Shown in pieces: positions 41,424 to 50,880 of a stretch of DNA of 64,000 nucleotides. Origin of the DNA: Algibacter pacificus. Lineage in GTDB: Bacteria; Bacteroidota; Bacteroidia; Flavobacteriales; Flavobacteriaceae. The notes under the pieces were generated by a model that saw only the letters and a program-made list of their open reading frames with translations, did no database searches and was not told the origin of the DNA. The stretch is from positions 248,001 through 312,000 of the forward strand of contig NZ_VOGY01000002.1 of assembly GCF_008033385.1 (NCBI RefSeq), read 5' to 3'. Both the position numbers and the translations under genes were made by a program. The first letter of the stretch is position 1, and each line of letters begins with the position of its first letter.

Positions 41424-42059
41424 CTAATCTAGTTTGTTGATGTAATAGTCTTGATACTTGTCCGCATCAAAGGTAAATAAGGTTTTCGATAAAGTCTCGT
41501 TTGTTTTAAAAGAATTTACGGTAAGTGTGGTTTTTGTATTGTTTTTACCAACTTGAATTAAATTGTAAATATTTTTTGTTTTAGCATCGATACCTAATAA
41601 AAGGGTTTTAATTTCAGAATCAGAATCAATAGGTGTTAGTTTTACATATTGAATTTTTCTCCCATTAATATTTTGCTCAATATCAAGGGCGTAGGTGTAG
41701 CCGTCTTCATAAAAAGATAACATTTTACTTGGTGTAATGGCATCACTTTCATTATCATTTTCTGAAGAAATAGTCACTTCCTCATCTTCTGGACTAATGC
41801 TATACATGGTTTTGCCATCGAAAAGACGCGTAATACCTAGAATATTTAATTTGTATTTTTCTCCTTGTAGTACAATATCTCCTTTAGTCACTTGTTTTAG
41901 ATTTTCAGCAGTGTTTTCAAGTACATACTTAAAATCTATTGAAATGTTATTGTAACTTTTTACCTTTTTGGAAACTTCATTTAATAATGTTTTTCCTTTA
42001 TTTTGAGCAAAGGTGTTTACGGAAAGGGTTATTAATAAAAGTGCAATAATTTTTTTCAT
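41424..42059 (-). CDS. lolA: Outer-membrane lipoprotein carrier LolA
   Basis: A 211-residue periplasmic protein with a signal peptide (MKKIIALLLITLSVNTFAQ) and the LolA fold (ISIDFKYVLENTAENLKQVTKGDIVLQGEKYKLNILGITRLFDGKTMYSISPEDEEVTI). It carries lipoproteins from LolCDE to the outer membrane. The start at 42059 is preferred over 42071, since the signal peptide begins at MKK. Genes ftsK-lolA-lptG-ribB form one minus-strand run. Confidence 0.82.
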   Translation of the reverse strand: MKKIIALLLITLSVNTFAQNKGKTLLNEVSKKVKSYNNISIDFKYVLENTAENLKQVTKGDIVLQGEKYKLNILGITRLFDGKTMYSISPEDEEVTISSENDNESDAITPSKMLSFYEDGYTYALDIEQNINGRKIQYVKLTPIDSDSEIKTLLLGIDAKTKNIYNLIQVGKNNTKTTLTVNSFKTNETLSKTLFTFDADKYQDYYINKLD

Positions 42060-42077
42060 TATTATGTTCATTTTAAA

Positions 42078-44498
42078 TTATATTTCATTTTCTAAATGCT
42101 GATCTAAGGCTATTAAATCTGGAATTAAAACTTGTCTGGCTTTACTTCCTTCAAAAGGGCCAACAATGCCAGCCGCTTCTAATTGATCTATAATTCTACC
42201 TGCGCGATTGTAACCTAATTTTAATTTACGTTGCAAAAGCGACGCAGAACCTTGTTGAGCCGTTACAATTACTATAGCTGCATCTTTAAAGAGTTTATCT
42301 CTATCGGATATATCTATATCAAGACTTGTGCCACTTTCCTCACCAACAAACTCTGGCAACAGGTAAGCTTCTGGATAAGCTTTTTGTGCGCCAATAAAAT
42401 CGACAATACGTTCTACTTCTGGCGTATCTACAAAGGCACATTGAATACGAATTAAATCGTTACCTTGAGTATAAAGCATATCACCGCGACCAATAAGTTG
42501 ATCGGCTCCCGAACCATCTAAAATAGTACGTGAATCTATTTTTGAGGTTACTCTAAAAGCTATTCTTGCGGGGAAATTGGCTTTAATAATACCGGTTATG
42601 ACGTTTACCGATGGACGCTGTGTAGCAATAATTAAGTGGATACCAATGGCACGGGCAAGTTGTGCTAAACGGGCAATTGGGGTTTCAACTTCTTTACCGG
42701 CCGTCATAATTAAATCAGCAAACTCATCGACCACCAAAACAATGTATGGTAAAAATTGGTGCCCATCGTTCGGGTTTAATTTTCTAGCTTTAAATTTAAC
42801 GTTGTATTCGGCAATGTTTCTACAAAGGGCATTTTTAAGCAACTCGTAGCGGTTATCCATTTCAATACAAAGCGAATTTAAGGTGTTAATTACCTTCGTA
42901 TTGTCGGTTATAATAGCTTCTTCACTGTCAGGAAGTTTGGCTAAATAATGACGTTCAATTTTATTGAAAAGCGTAAGTTCTACTTTTTTAGGATCTACTA
43001 AAATAAATTTAACTTCTGCTGGATGTTTTTTATAAAGTAAAGAGGTTAAAACGGCATTTAATCCAACCGATTTCCCTTGTCCTGTAGCACCAGCCATAAG
43101 CAAGTGTGGCATTTTGGCTAAGTCGACCACAAGAGTTTCATTACTAATGGTTTTTCCTAATGCTATAGGAAGTTGCATTTCGGATTTTTGGAATTTCTGC
43201 GAAGCAATAGCCGATCGCATAGAAACAATAGTTGAATCTTTATTAGGAACCTCGATACCAATTGTGCCTTTTCCAGGAATAGGGGCAATGATACGGATAC
43301 CTAATGCGGCTAAAGACAAGGCAATATCATCTTCTAAATTTTTAATTTTTGAAATACGAACACCAGCATCGGGTACAATTTCGTAAAGGGTTACCGTTGG
43401 TCCAATGGTAGCTTTAATACTAGCTATACCAATTTTATAGTTGTTTAAAGTTTCTACAATTTTATTTTTATTGCTTTCTAATTCTTCTTGATTTATGGTA
43501 ATTCCTCCGGTATCATATTGTTTTAAAAGATCTAATGGAGGGAATTGGTAATTTCCAAGCTCTAGAGTTGGGTCGAATAGTCCAAAATCCTCAACAAGTT
43601 TGTTTGCTAAATTATCGGTTTCAGAGCGTTCTTCGGGAACTTCAATGATTTTCATTTCTAGATCTTCTTCAAGAACTTCCTCTTCAGCAATTTTAACTTC
43701 AAGTGGTGTTTTATCTTCAATAACTACTTTTTCTACTTTGGGTTTTTCGGGAGTTTTATCTTTTTGTAATGATGTTTCTATAGGTTTTTCATCATCTTTA
43801 GGAATGTTGAAAGCGGCTTTGATATCTTCGGCTTCTTCTGATAAATTATTATCTAAAGGCACACTTATATCATCTTTCATATCCGATAATTCACTTTTTA
43901 AATTACGTTTAGCCGATTTAAATTGATTTGAAATATTTTCAAAAGTAAGCTTGAACCTAATCGCTAAATAGGTAATTAACGCAAATAAGAGTAAAAGTGA
44001 AATGCCTATTTTTCCTATATAATCTTGTAAGTAAGTATTAATTTCAAAACCAATAGTACCTCCTAAAATAGCATTCGTTTTTCCGAAGAAACCAAAAAGA
44101 ATGGATAACCAAATAATGATTAAAATACCCCAGAACCAATGGGTTCTCAATTTTGTTTTGTTTCTGTTTGTTAAAACATAAATACCTGATAGGGACATGA
44201 GTCCAGAAAATATAATTGAAGATACACCAAACCCACGTTGAATAAATAAATCACTCAACCAAGCTCCAGATTTACTTAACCAATTTTCGGTTTCAATCTC
44301 ACGATTGGTAAAGCTTGATAAACTGCTTTGGTCGGCTTCTCCTGTAAAAAAGAAGGAAATAAAAGCAATGAATAATACAAGCCCGAAAATAATTAAAAAG
44401 CTACCTAATACTAGTTTTTGTTGATTGGACAATTTAAAACTAGGTTTGATAGTTTTTTTGTTGGGTGCTTTTTGGGTTTTTGTTTTACTTTTCGCCAT
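42078..44498 (-). CDS. ftsK: DNA translocase FtsK
   Basis: An 806-residue protein. The N-terminal residues about 25-185 hold four membrane helices, then there is an acidic linker (residues about 205-300), the alpha/beta motor with Walker A GATGQGKSVG (near 470) and Walker B IVLVVDEFADLI, and the C-terminal gamma winged helix (SASLLQRKLKLGYNRAGRIIDQLEAAGIVGPFEGSKAR). It moves chromosome ends to the septum and activates XerCD at dif during division. Confidence 0.93.
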   Translation of the reverse strand: MAKSKTKTQKAPNKKTIKPSFKLSNQQKLVLGSFLIIFGLVLFIAFISFFFTGEADQSSLSSFTNREIETENWLSKSGAWLSDLFIQRGFGVSSIIFSGLMSLSGIYVLTNRNKTKLRTHWFWGILIIIWLSILFGFFGKTNAILGGTIGFEINTYLQDYIGKIGISLLLLFALITYLAIRFKLTFENISNQFKSAKRNLKSELSDMKDDISVPLDNNLSEEAEDIKAAFNIPKDDEKPIETSLQKDKTPEKPKVEKVVIEDKTPLEVKIAEEEVLEEDLEMKIIEVPEERSETDNLANKLVEDFGLFDPTLELGNYQFPPLDLLKQYDTGGITINQEELESNKNKIVETLNNYKIGIASIKATIGPTVTLYEIVPDAGVRISKIKNLEDDIALSLAALGIRIIAPIPGKGTIGIEVPNKDSTIVSMRSAIASQKFQKSEMQLPIALGKTISNETLVVDLAKMPHLLMAGATGQGKSVGLNAVLTSLLYKKHPAEVKFILVDPKKVELTLFNKIERHYLAKLPDSEEAIITDNTKVINTLNSLCIEMDNRYELLKNALCRNIAEYNVKFKARKLNPNDGHQFLPYIVLVVDEFADLIMTAGKEVETPIARLAQLARAIGIHLIIATQRPSVNVITGIIKANFPARIAFRVTSKIDSRTILDGSGADQLIGRGDMLYTQGNDLIRIQCAFVDTPEVERIVDFIGAQKAYPEAYLLPEFVGEESGTSLDIDISDRDKLFKDAAIVIVTAQQGSASLLQRKLKLGYNRAGRIIDQLEAAGIVGPFEGSKARQVLIPDLIALDQHLENEI

Positions 44499-44655
44499 TA
44501 ATGCGTTTAGATTTCAAATTGAGATCTTGAATTGAGTTCAAGAATATATTGTTTTTTTAACGACACAAAAATACAAATTACTAACGTTAACGAATCTTTA
44601 TTTTAAAAAATTGCATTGGAAACTTGTAATTCATTTGATTTGAAAATTTGTGGGT

Positions 44656-45027
44656 CTAGAAAATTTTAGGAATATAAATAATAAGCCCTATAATAGAAGT
44701 GAAAATGGCGGCAATAAATACGGCGCCAGCGGCAATATCTTTAATTAAACCTATTTTTTGATGGTGTTCTGGATGAATAAAATCGGCCATAGCTTCAATG
44801 GCTGTATTAACGCCTTCGGCACACATAACTAGTGCTATAGCCAAAATTTGGATAAGCCATTCGGTTGTAGATATATTAAAGTAAAATCCTGCAATGGTTA
44901 CTATAACACCTAGTGTAAATTGAATTTTAATGCTGGCTTCGGTTTTAAGGAGTAGGATAGCACCTTTAAACGCAAAGCCAACACTTTTTAATCTATTTAC
45001 TAAAAAAGATTCTTTTTTGTTATGCAT
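44656..45027 (-). CDS. dagK: Diacylglycerol kinase
   Basis: A 123-residue inner-membrane protein with three helices and the DgkA motif AEGVNTAIEAMADFI (residues about 70-84; the Glu and Asn residues of this family form the active site). It converts diacylglycerol to phosphatidic acid. It overlaps tpx by 8 bases. Confidence 0.87.
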   Translation of the reverse strand: MHNKKESFLVNRLKSVGFAFKGAILLLKTEASIKIQFTLGVIVTIAGFYFNISTTEWLIQILAIALVMCAEGVNTAIEAMADFIHPEHHQKIGLIKDIAAGAVFIAAIFTSIIGLIIYIPKIF

Positions 45028-45526
45028 TTAACAGCGCTTCTAAAGCTGCTTTGTAATTTGGTTCGTTTACCGTTTCAGCAACTTGTTCTGTGTATATTAC
45101 ATTTGCATTTTCGTCTAAAACAACTACGCTTCTAGAGTGTAAACCTTCTAAAGGACCATCGATAAAATCTAATCCATAAGCTTTTCCGAAGCTTCCTGTT
45201 TTAAAATCGGATAAACTCACTACATCATTTAAACCTTCAGCACCACAAAAACGAGCATGTGCAAATGGTAAATCGCGAGAAATACATAATACTTTGGTGT
45301 TTTCTAGAGTACTGGCTTCTTTGTTAAACTGACGAACAGAAGCTGCGCAAGTTCCTGTGTCTACACTTGGAAAAATATTTAAAACAACCTTGCTACCAGC
45401 AAAATCATTTAATTTTTTTGTAGATAAATCGTTTGCGGTTAAAGCAAAATCTGGAGCTTTTGTGCCTGTTTCAGGAAGATTTCCTGATGTATTTATTGTA
45501 TTTCCTTTTAATGTTACTGTTGCCAT
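45020..45526 (-). CDS. tpx: Thiol peroxidase Tpx
   Basis: A 168-residue atypical 2-Cys peroxiredoxin. Peroxidatic Cys is in PSVDTGTCAASVRQFN and resolving Cys in CISRDLPFAHARFCGAEG. Both match Tpx, which reduces peroxides with thioredoxin. Confidence 0.93.
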   Translation of the reverse strand: MATVTLKGNTINTSGNLPETGTKAPDFALTANDLSTKKLNDFAGSKVVLNIFPSVDTGTCAASVRQFNKEASTLENTKVLCISRDLPFAHARFCGAEGLNDVVSLSDFKTGSFGKAYGLDFIDGPLEGLHSRSVVVLDENANVIYTEQVAETVNEPNYKAALEALLNA

Positions 45527-45681
45527 TGTTTTATATTTTTAATTGTGTTGTAAAAATAGGTATTCTATTATTAATATGGTAATAGGCTTATTAATTTAAT
45601 TTTTATTTGTGATAACTTTATTTCGGTTTGTAATTCTTTAAAAGAAACAGATTAGTTTAATGTTTGAAGTTCTTTATATAT

Positions 45682-45712
45682 AAAAAAACCCTTCTCAAAT
45701 GAATGAGAAGGG
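45682..45712 (-). terminator. Terminator after the mechanosensitive channel gene
   Basis: CCCTTCTCA pairs with TGAGAAGGG (45689-45697 with 45704-45712), 6-base loop, then on the minus strand a run of seven T. It would stop transcription of the gene at 45777. Confidence 0.75.
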
Positions 45713-45776
45713 ATGAATAGAAAGTGTTTCGGAATACAAAAATAGTAACCAACCAAATTTTAACCCTAACTTAAAA

Positions 45777-46592
45777 TTAATTTTGCATTCTTACTTGACT
45801 CTCTACTATGTCTTTAATTGGAATAACCATTTTTCCTGTTTCTGTTTTTAAGGTAACAGATATACCATTAATAGATTCTATTTCTCCTTTAATATCATTA
45901 AACTCTATTATTTGACCGACTTCATAAATTTTTCTTGTATAGAAGGTTTTAAATAAATCTCCAACTACTTTTTGTGCACCTAATCCAATCGCTAATGCAA
46001 ATGCCAATAAAAATGCCGCCAAAACCATGGTTATATTACTGGTAATGATTTCGGTATCAACGCCTGCTTGATTTAATGCGGTTATAGTAATAAATACTAA
46101 AATTAGCATAAATACGGCTTGACTAATCATTTTTCCGCCAGACATATCCATAGATTCGAAAAAAGATTGTAGCGATTTTTTCACAAAATTACCAAATAAT
46201 AAACCTAGAACAAATATGGCCAAAGCAGATATTATTTTCGGTAAATAGCTAATAATACTTTTTATGCCTTCTGATACCATGCTTAGGTTTAGGATATCTG
46301 TAATAATCATTATTAAGATGATATAAAGCATCCATTTAATGAATTTTGCAATAATATCTATAACGTTGAAGTTAATTTTTTTATCTCCAAATAAATCAAT
46401 TTCATTTAGTTTATCATCTAATTTATCGGCCTTGAGAAACCGTAAGGTTTTCTTTATTATTGAAACAACAATTTTGATAATTAAAATACCAATTAATATA
46501 CCAATAATAGCGCCTGCAATAGTGGGTAAAACATCAATTACGCTTATCCAAATGGTATTTAAGGATTCTTTTAAACTGTCAACAAGGTTCAT
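45777..46592 (-). CDS. MscS-type mechanosensitive channel
   Basis: A 271-residue membrane protein: N-terminal helices (TIAGAIIGILIGILIIKIVVSIIKK), a helix pair at residues about 75-135, and the pore-lining TM3-type helix (ITMVLAAFLLAFALAIGLGAQKVVGDLFKTF) followed by the beta domain (VGQIIEFNDIKGEIESINGISVTLKTETGKMVIPIKDI). It is close to the Bacteroidota TM_helix/MS_channel type that vents osmolytes. Confidence 0.82.
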   Translation of the reverse strand: MNLVDSLKESLNTIWISVIDVLPTIAGAIIGILIGILIIKIVVSIIKKTLRFLKADKLDDKLNEIDLFGDKKINFNVIDIIAKFIKWMLYIILIMIITDILNLSMVSEGIKSIISYLPKIISALAIFVLGLLFGNFVKKSLQSFFESMDMSGGKMISQAVFMLILVFITITALNQAGVDTEIITSNITMVLAAFLLAFALAIGLGAQKVVGDLFKTFYTRKIYEVGQIIEFNDIKGEIESINGISVTLKTETGKMVIPIKDIVESQVRMQN

Positions 46593-46610
46593 AATATTAG
46601 GGTATTTTGG

Positions 46611-46784
46611 TTACTTATTTCTACTTTTTATAGTGAGTTCTATTACACTCGATAAATTGTATGAAAACAATTCGGCTAGTTCCATTATGAGCTTAGCCAT
46701 GGCAATATCACTCATAACCTTGGCCTTAAGTTCTTGTGGAACTTCTTTTAATGGCTTATCTATGTTTAAAAACGGGTTTTCCAT
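46611..46784 (-). CDS. Small 57-residue protein coupled to the ECF sigma factor
   Basis: The frame MENPFLNIDKPLKEVPQELKAKVMSDIAMAKLIMELAELFSYNLSSVIELTIKSRNK starts at 46784, where the sigma stop and its start overlap (TAATG), so translation is coupled. It is soluble and mainly helical, with no membrane segment and no zinc motif. A position right after an ECF sigma gene suggests a short anti-sigma-like partner. I do not recognise it as a named family. Confidence 0.7.
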   Translation of the reverse strand: MENPFLNIDKPLKEVPQELKAKVMSDIAMAKLIMELAELFSYNLSSVIELTIKSRNK

Positions 46785-47368
46785 TATCCAAGGTTATTAT
46801 TATAAACGGTTACTAATTTATCTTTAGCCCGTTTAATTCTCATTTTTACAGCACTTTCTCCTAATTCTAAAACGTCTTCTATTTCTTTTATGGTTAAGTG
46901 GTCTTGATATTTTAAAAGCAAAATCATTTTTTCCTCTGGAGAAATCAATTCTAATGCAATTTTTAATTTATCAACCTTCATGGCAAGAAAACTGCTGTCA
47001 TCATCTTCTTCCTCATAAAGGCCTCCTACATTTTCAATATCGGTATAATCTACCGATTGTTTTTCTATTTTTTTCGCGGTATTTCTTGTTACATAATTTA
47101 CACAATGGTTATAGGTAAAAGCGTATAACCATGTTGAAAATTTCGATTTCCCTTTAAAGCTTGCTAATTTAACAAATAACTTTAAGAAAACATCTTGTGT
47201 TAAATCTTTAGCTTCATCTATATCTTTAGCAAACCCCAAACATTTATTATAAACTAGGTTGGCATACCTATCATATAGAATTTCAAAGAGCAAAGTGTCG
47301 TTGTTTAGCACAATACTTTTTATCAAATCCTCATCTGATTCGTTTTGTATTTTTGGTATGGTTTTCAA
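46784..47368 (-). CDS. ECF RNA polymerase sigma factor (sigma-70 family)
   Basis: A 194-residue ECF factor. Region 2 (LFEILYDRYANLVYNKCLGFAKDIDEAKDLTQDVFLKLFVKLASFKGKSKFSTWLYAFTYNHCVNYV) and region 4 (ALELISPEEKMILLLKYQDHLTIKEIEDVLELGESAVKMRIKRAKDKL) are complete. It heads the sigma - 57-aa protein - MscS-like channel order, all on the minus strand, which hints that the channel is controlled with it. Confidence 0.9.
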   Translation of the reverse strand: MKTIPKIQNESDEDLIKSIVLNNDTLLFEILYDRYANLVYNKCLGFAKDIDEAKDLTQDVFLKLFVKLASFKGKSKFSTWLYAFTYNHCVNYVTRNTAKKIEKQSVDYTDIENVGGLYEEEDDDSSFLAMKVDKLKIALELISPEEKMILLLKYQDHLTIKEIEDVLELGESAVKMRIKRAKDKLVTVYNNNLG

Positions 47369-47583
47369 GTTTAGCTCGCGCTAGTTTTAAGGTTATAGAA
47401 ATTTAGACACCGATTCATTTATAAAGTCACATTGTTTTTTAATTATTTTTTAAGCCGTCTTTGTTTTATGTGAAATGTGCTATTTATAAATTATATATAA
47501 TGAAAGAATATCCCTGTTAAAGATAAGGGATTTTAATATAAATTGTTCGAAAAAAATTGTTTTTTAAATAATATATATTAAAA

Positions 47584-47612
47584 AAGGCTGCTAACAAATT
47601 GTTAGACAGCCT
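47584..47612 (-). terminator. Terminator after lpd
   Basis: GGCTGCTAACAA and TTGTTAGACAGCC pair around a short loop with one mismatch. It follows the lpd stop on the minus strand and has T-rich flanks there. Confidence 0.65.
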
Positions 47613-47634
47613 ATAGATAAAAAATTACTTTTAT

Positions 47635-49035
47635 TTAAATGTGTAAAGCTCTATTTTCTGTTGCGGCTAAAGCGGCTTCTTTAATAGCTTCAGTAAATGT
47701 TGGGTGGGCATGCGACATACGAGATACATCTTCCGCAGAAGCACGATATTCCATAGCCACAACCGCTTCAGCAATCATATCGGCAGCACGAGCGCCAACC
47801 ATATGTACGCCTAAAATTTCATCGGTAGTTTCATCGGCTAAAACTTTAACAAAACCATCTAAATCCATGCTGGCACGACTTCGTCCTAACGCACGCATTG
47901 GAAATTGTCCTATTTTGTATGCCACTCCTGCTTCTTTTAATTGTGCTTCTGTTTTACCAACGGTAGCAACTTCTGGCCATGTGTAAACCACACCAGGAAT
48001 TAAATTATAATCGATATGTGGTTTTTGTCCTGCAATAGTTTCGGCTACAAAAGTACCTTCTTCTTCTGCTTTATGCGCTAGCATGGCTCCTTTAATAACA
48101 TCTCCAATAGCATAAATATTTGGTGTACTTGTTTGTAAATGCTCGTTAACATCTACCAAACCTCGATCTGTTAATTTAACACCTGCTGCTTCTGCATTTA
48201 AACCTGCAGTATAAGCATGGCGCCCAACAGATACTAAGCAGTAATCGCCTTTAAATTCTACTTCTTCTCCTTTTTTATTATCGGCTTTAACGATAATTTC
48301 ATCTCCAACGCGTTCCACAGATTTTACTTTGTGTGATGCGTTTATTTTGAATTTTTGTTTCTTTAAAACTTTATTAAGCTCTTTTGATAAACCGGCATCC
48401 ATGGTTGGAATAATACGATCCATATATTCGATAACTGAAACTTCGGCCCCAAGACGTTTGTAAACTTGTCCTAATTCTAACCCAATAACACCGCCACCAA
48501 TTACGATTAAGTGTTTTGGAATTTCTTTAAGTTTTAAAGCTTCGGTAGAAGTGATAACACGTTCTTTATCCAATGTGATAAATGGTAGGGTAGATGGTTT
48601 ACTTCCGGTAGCTATAATGGTATTTTTAGCTTCAATTTCGGTAGTTTCTTCTCCCGTAATTTTAATATGTGTAGCGTCTATAAAACTGCCTAACCCTTGA
48701 AAAACATCAATGTTGTTTTTCTTCATTAAAAAATCAATTCCGCCGGTTGTTTGATCGACAACAGCTTGTTTGCGGTTTATCATTTTTTCTAAATTCACTT
48801 TAATATCTCCAGGGATTTCAATACCGTGTTCTTCAAAATGTTTAACGGCATCCTCATAATGGTGAGAAGAATCTAAAAGGGCTTTACTCGGGATACAGCC
48901 AACATTTAAACAGGTCCCTCCAAGGGTACTGTATTTTTCAATAATTGCAGTTTTCATTCCTAATTGTGCACAGCGAATGGCTGCTACATAGCCTCCTGGA
49001 CCTGAGCCTATAATGGCTACATCGTATGAATTCAT
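47635..49035 (-). CDS. lpd: Dihydrolipoyl dehydrogenase
   Basis: A 466-residue FAD enzyme. FAD loop GSGPGGYVAAIRCAQLG, redox disulphide GGTCLNVGCIPSKALL (residues about 39-54), NAD loop VIGGGVIGLELGQVYKRLG and catalytic His in SHAHPTFTEAIKEAAL are all present. It reoxidises the lipoyl arm of 2-oxoacid dehydrogenase complexes. No E1/E2 genes are adjacent. Confidence 0.94.
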   Translation of the reverse strand: MNSYDVAIIGSGPGGYVAAIRCAQLGMKTAIIEKYSTLGGTCLNVGCIPSKALLDSSHHYEDAVKHFEEHGIEIPGDIKVNLEKMINRKQAVVDQTTGGIDFLMKKNNIDVFQGLGSFIDATHIKITGEETTEIEAKNTIIATGSKPSTLPFITLDKERVITSTEALKLKEIPKHLIVIGGGVIGLELGQVYKRLGAEVSVIEYMDRIIPTMDAGLSKELNKVLKKQKFKINASHKVKSVERVGDEIIVKADNKKGEEVEFKGDYCLVSVGRHAYTAGLNAEAAGVKLTDRGLVDVNEHLQTSTPNIYAIGDVIKGAMLAHKAEEEGTFVAETIAGQKPHIDYNLIPGVVYTWPEVATVGKTEAQLKEAGVAYKIGQFPMRALGRSRASMDLDGFVKVLADETTDEILGVHMVGARAADMIAEAVVAMEYRASAEDVSRMSHAHPTFTEAIKEAALAATENRALHI

Positions 49036-49171
49036 AATATATTTTTGAAATTTATCATTGTGATTTGAAAATCAAAAATACGAATGTTTTATGGGAAGTC
49101 AATAAAAAAAACTATATAAAAGTAGAAGAGCTATTTAAGTGTTTTGTGTGTTTTATTTTTTTTAATATGTG

Positions 49172-49456
49172 TTAATTGATGTCCTTAAAAATACTTTTCT
49201 TAGAGTTGAAAATGTAGGTGTATAACCACATCAATGTAAAGGTTGGAATAATGTCTAAACCAGGAGCAGCTTCTTCAACTAATGAGATTACGGCGGCAAT
49301 TTTACCTGTTTTTCCTTTGTATAACTTAGTCATTAACCATGCCGATACAGGAGCCCAAACGATATCTGTAAATTCTCCAAAACCTGGAATGGTAAAAGAA
49401 ATTAGTCCAACAGCATCTAAGAGTATACTTAAGCCTAATTTTTTGTATTTGTTCAT
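49172..49456 (-). CDS. Small conserved membrane protein
   Basis: A 94-residue protein with two to three hydrophobic segments (LGLSILLDAVGLISFTIPGFGEFTDIVWAPVSAWLMTKLY; LDIIPTFTLMWLYTYIF). This pattern is familiar from short Bacteroidota membrane proteins of unknown function. It lies between lpd and folE and shares their strand. Confidence 0.7.
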   Translation of the reverse strand: MNKYKKLGLSILLDAVGLISFTIPGFGEFTDIVWAPVSAWLMTKLYKGKTGKIAAVISLVEEAAPGLDIIPTFTLMWLYTYIFNSKKSIFKDIN

Positions 49457-49503
49457 TTAATTTGTTTTTGTTAACTACATTAAAACAATAAACATACCAA
49501 AAA

Positions 49504-50091
49504 TTATTTTCCTATTAGTTTTAGAAATTCGTTACGTGTTTCAATTTTCTCAAATTGTCCTCTAAACCCAGACGTTGTAGTAATGGAGTTTTGTTTTTGC
49601 ACACCACGCATCATCATACACATGTGCGATGCCTCTATTACCACAGCAACCCCTTGTGGTTTTAAAGTATCATTTATACAGTCTAAAATTTGTTTAGTTA
49701 AACGTTCTTGAACTTGCAAACGGCGAGCAAATACATCAACAATGCGAGGTAGTTTACTTAAACCAACAATATGCCCATTTGGAATATAAGCAATGTGTAC
49801 CTTTCCGAAAAAAGGTAAAATATGATGCTCGCAAAGGGAATATAATTCGATGTCTTTTACAATAACCATTTCATTATAAGATTCCTTAAACATAGCACCT
49901 TTTAAAATTTTAACAGGATCTTGATCGTAGCCTTGGGTTAAAAACTGCATGGCTTTTGCAGCGCGTTCTGGGGTTTTTTGAAGTCCTTCGCGCTGCGTGT
50001 CTTCCCCTAATTCTTCTATAATACTTTTGTATTTATTTGTGACGTCTTGGGTTGTTTTTGTACTATATTCTTCAAAGTTATTATAGGCCAT
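49504..50091 (-). CDS. folE: GTP cyclohydrolase I
   Basis: A 195-residue enzyme that starts folate or pterin synthesis. Zinc-binding Cys and His are in [22 protein letters not shown], with the third ligand in [16 protein letters not shown], and the typical [11 protein letters not shown]-like segment ([17 protein letters not shown]) is present. It is divergent to lolD. Confidence 0.94.
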   Translation of the reverse strand: MAYNNFEEYSTKTTQDVTNKYKSIIEELGEDTQREGLQKTPERAAKAMQFLTQGYDQDPVKILKGAMFKESYNEMVIVKDIELYSLCEHHILPFFGKVHIAYIPNGHIVGLSKLPRIVDVFARRLQVQERLTKQILDCINDTLKPQGVAVVIEASHMCMMMRGVQKQNSITTTSGFRGQFEKIETRNEFLKLIGK

Positions 50092-50217
50092 CCTTTAGGT
50101 TTTTCTATTATTTATCAAAAATAAATATAATTTTTAGAAAAACGTCAATAATAAATTAGGAATCAAAATTGTACAACACAACATAAAGCAGTAAATTCAC
50201 GGCTATATTTTAATGAG

Positions 50218-50880
50218 ATGATTAGAGCAAAAAATATTCAGAAGTTTTACAGCGATTTACAAGTTTTAAAAGGTGTGGATCTGCATATAAAACCAAGTGA
50301 AATTGTTTCTATAGTAGGGGCGTCTGGGGCTGGAAAAACTACACTACTGCAAATTTTAGGGACGTTAGATAAAGCATCATCCAAAGATGATTTTGAATTA
50401 ATAATAAACAACATCAATATTGGAGGCCTTAATGATAAAGGTTTAGCTAAATTTAGAAACGAACATATTGGTTTTATTTTTCAGTTTCACCAATTATTAC
50501 CCGAGTTTACGGCTATTGAAAACGTATGTTTACCCGCATTTATAAAAGGAACCAGTAGAAAAGATGCTGAAAAACGCGCAAAAGAATTATTAGATTTCTT
50601 AGGATTATCTCATCGTTACACTCATAAACCTAATGAATTATCGGGTGGAGAACAACAGCGTGTTGCCGTTGCGAGAGCTTTAATTAATAGTCCGGATTTA
50701 ATTTTTGCAGATGAACCTTCGGGGAATTTAGACAGTGAATCTGCCGAAAATTTACACAGTCTATTTTTTAAATTACGTGACGAATTTGGACAAACGTTTG
50801 TAATTGTTACGCACAACGAAGAGCTTGCAAATCTAGCCGATAGAAAACTAACTATGGTAGATGGTAAAATTGTAAACTAA
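50218..50880 (+). CDS. lolD: Lipoprotein-release ABC ATPase LolD
   Basis: A 220-residue ATPase: Walker [12 protein letters not shown], signature [16 protein letters not shown], Walker [13 protein letters not shown] and the LolD-type opening ([24 protein letters not shown]). It powers the LolCDE complex, which hands lipoproteins to LolA. Its 3' end overlaps the convergent MFS gene by 4 bases, so no terminator separates them. Confidence 0.9.
   Translation: MIRAKNIQKFYSDLQVLKGVDLHIKPSEIVSIVGASGAGKTTLLQILGTLDKASSKDDFELIINNINIGGLNDKGLAKFRNEHIGFIFQFHQLLPEFTAIENVCLPAFIKGTSRKDAEKRAKELLDFLGLSHRYTHKPNELSGGEQQRVAVARALINSPDLIFADEPSGNLDSESAENLHSLFFKLRDEFGQTFVIVTHNEELANLADRKLTMVDGKIVN

Noticed and set aside
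42577-43926. Plus-strand ORFs opposite ftsK
   Set aside because: Several open frames exist, but all are antisense to strongly conserved ftsK codons and are low-complexity Ser/Ile strings.
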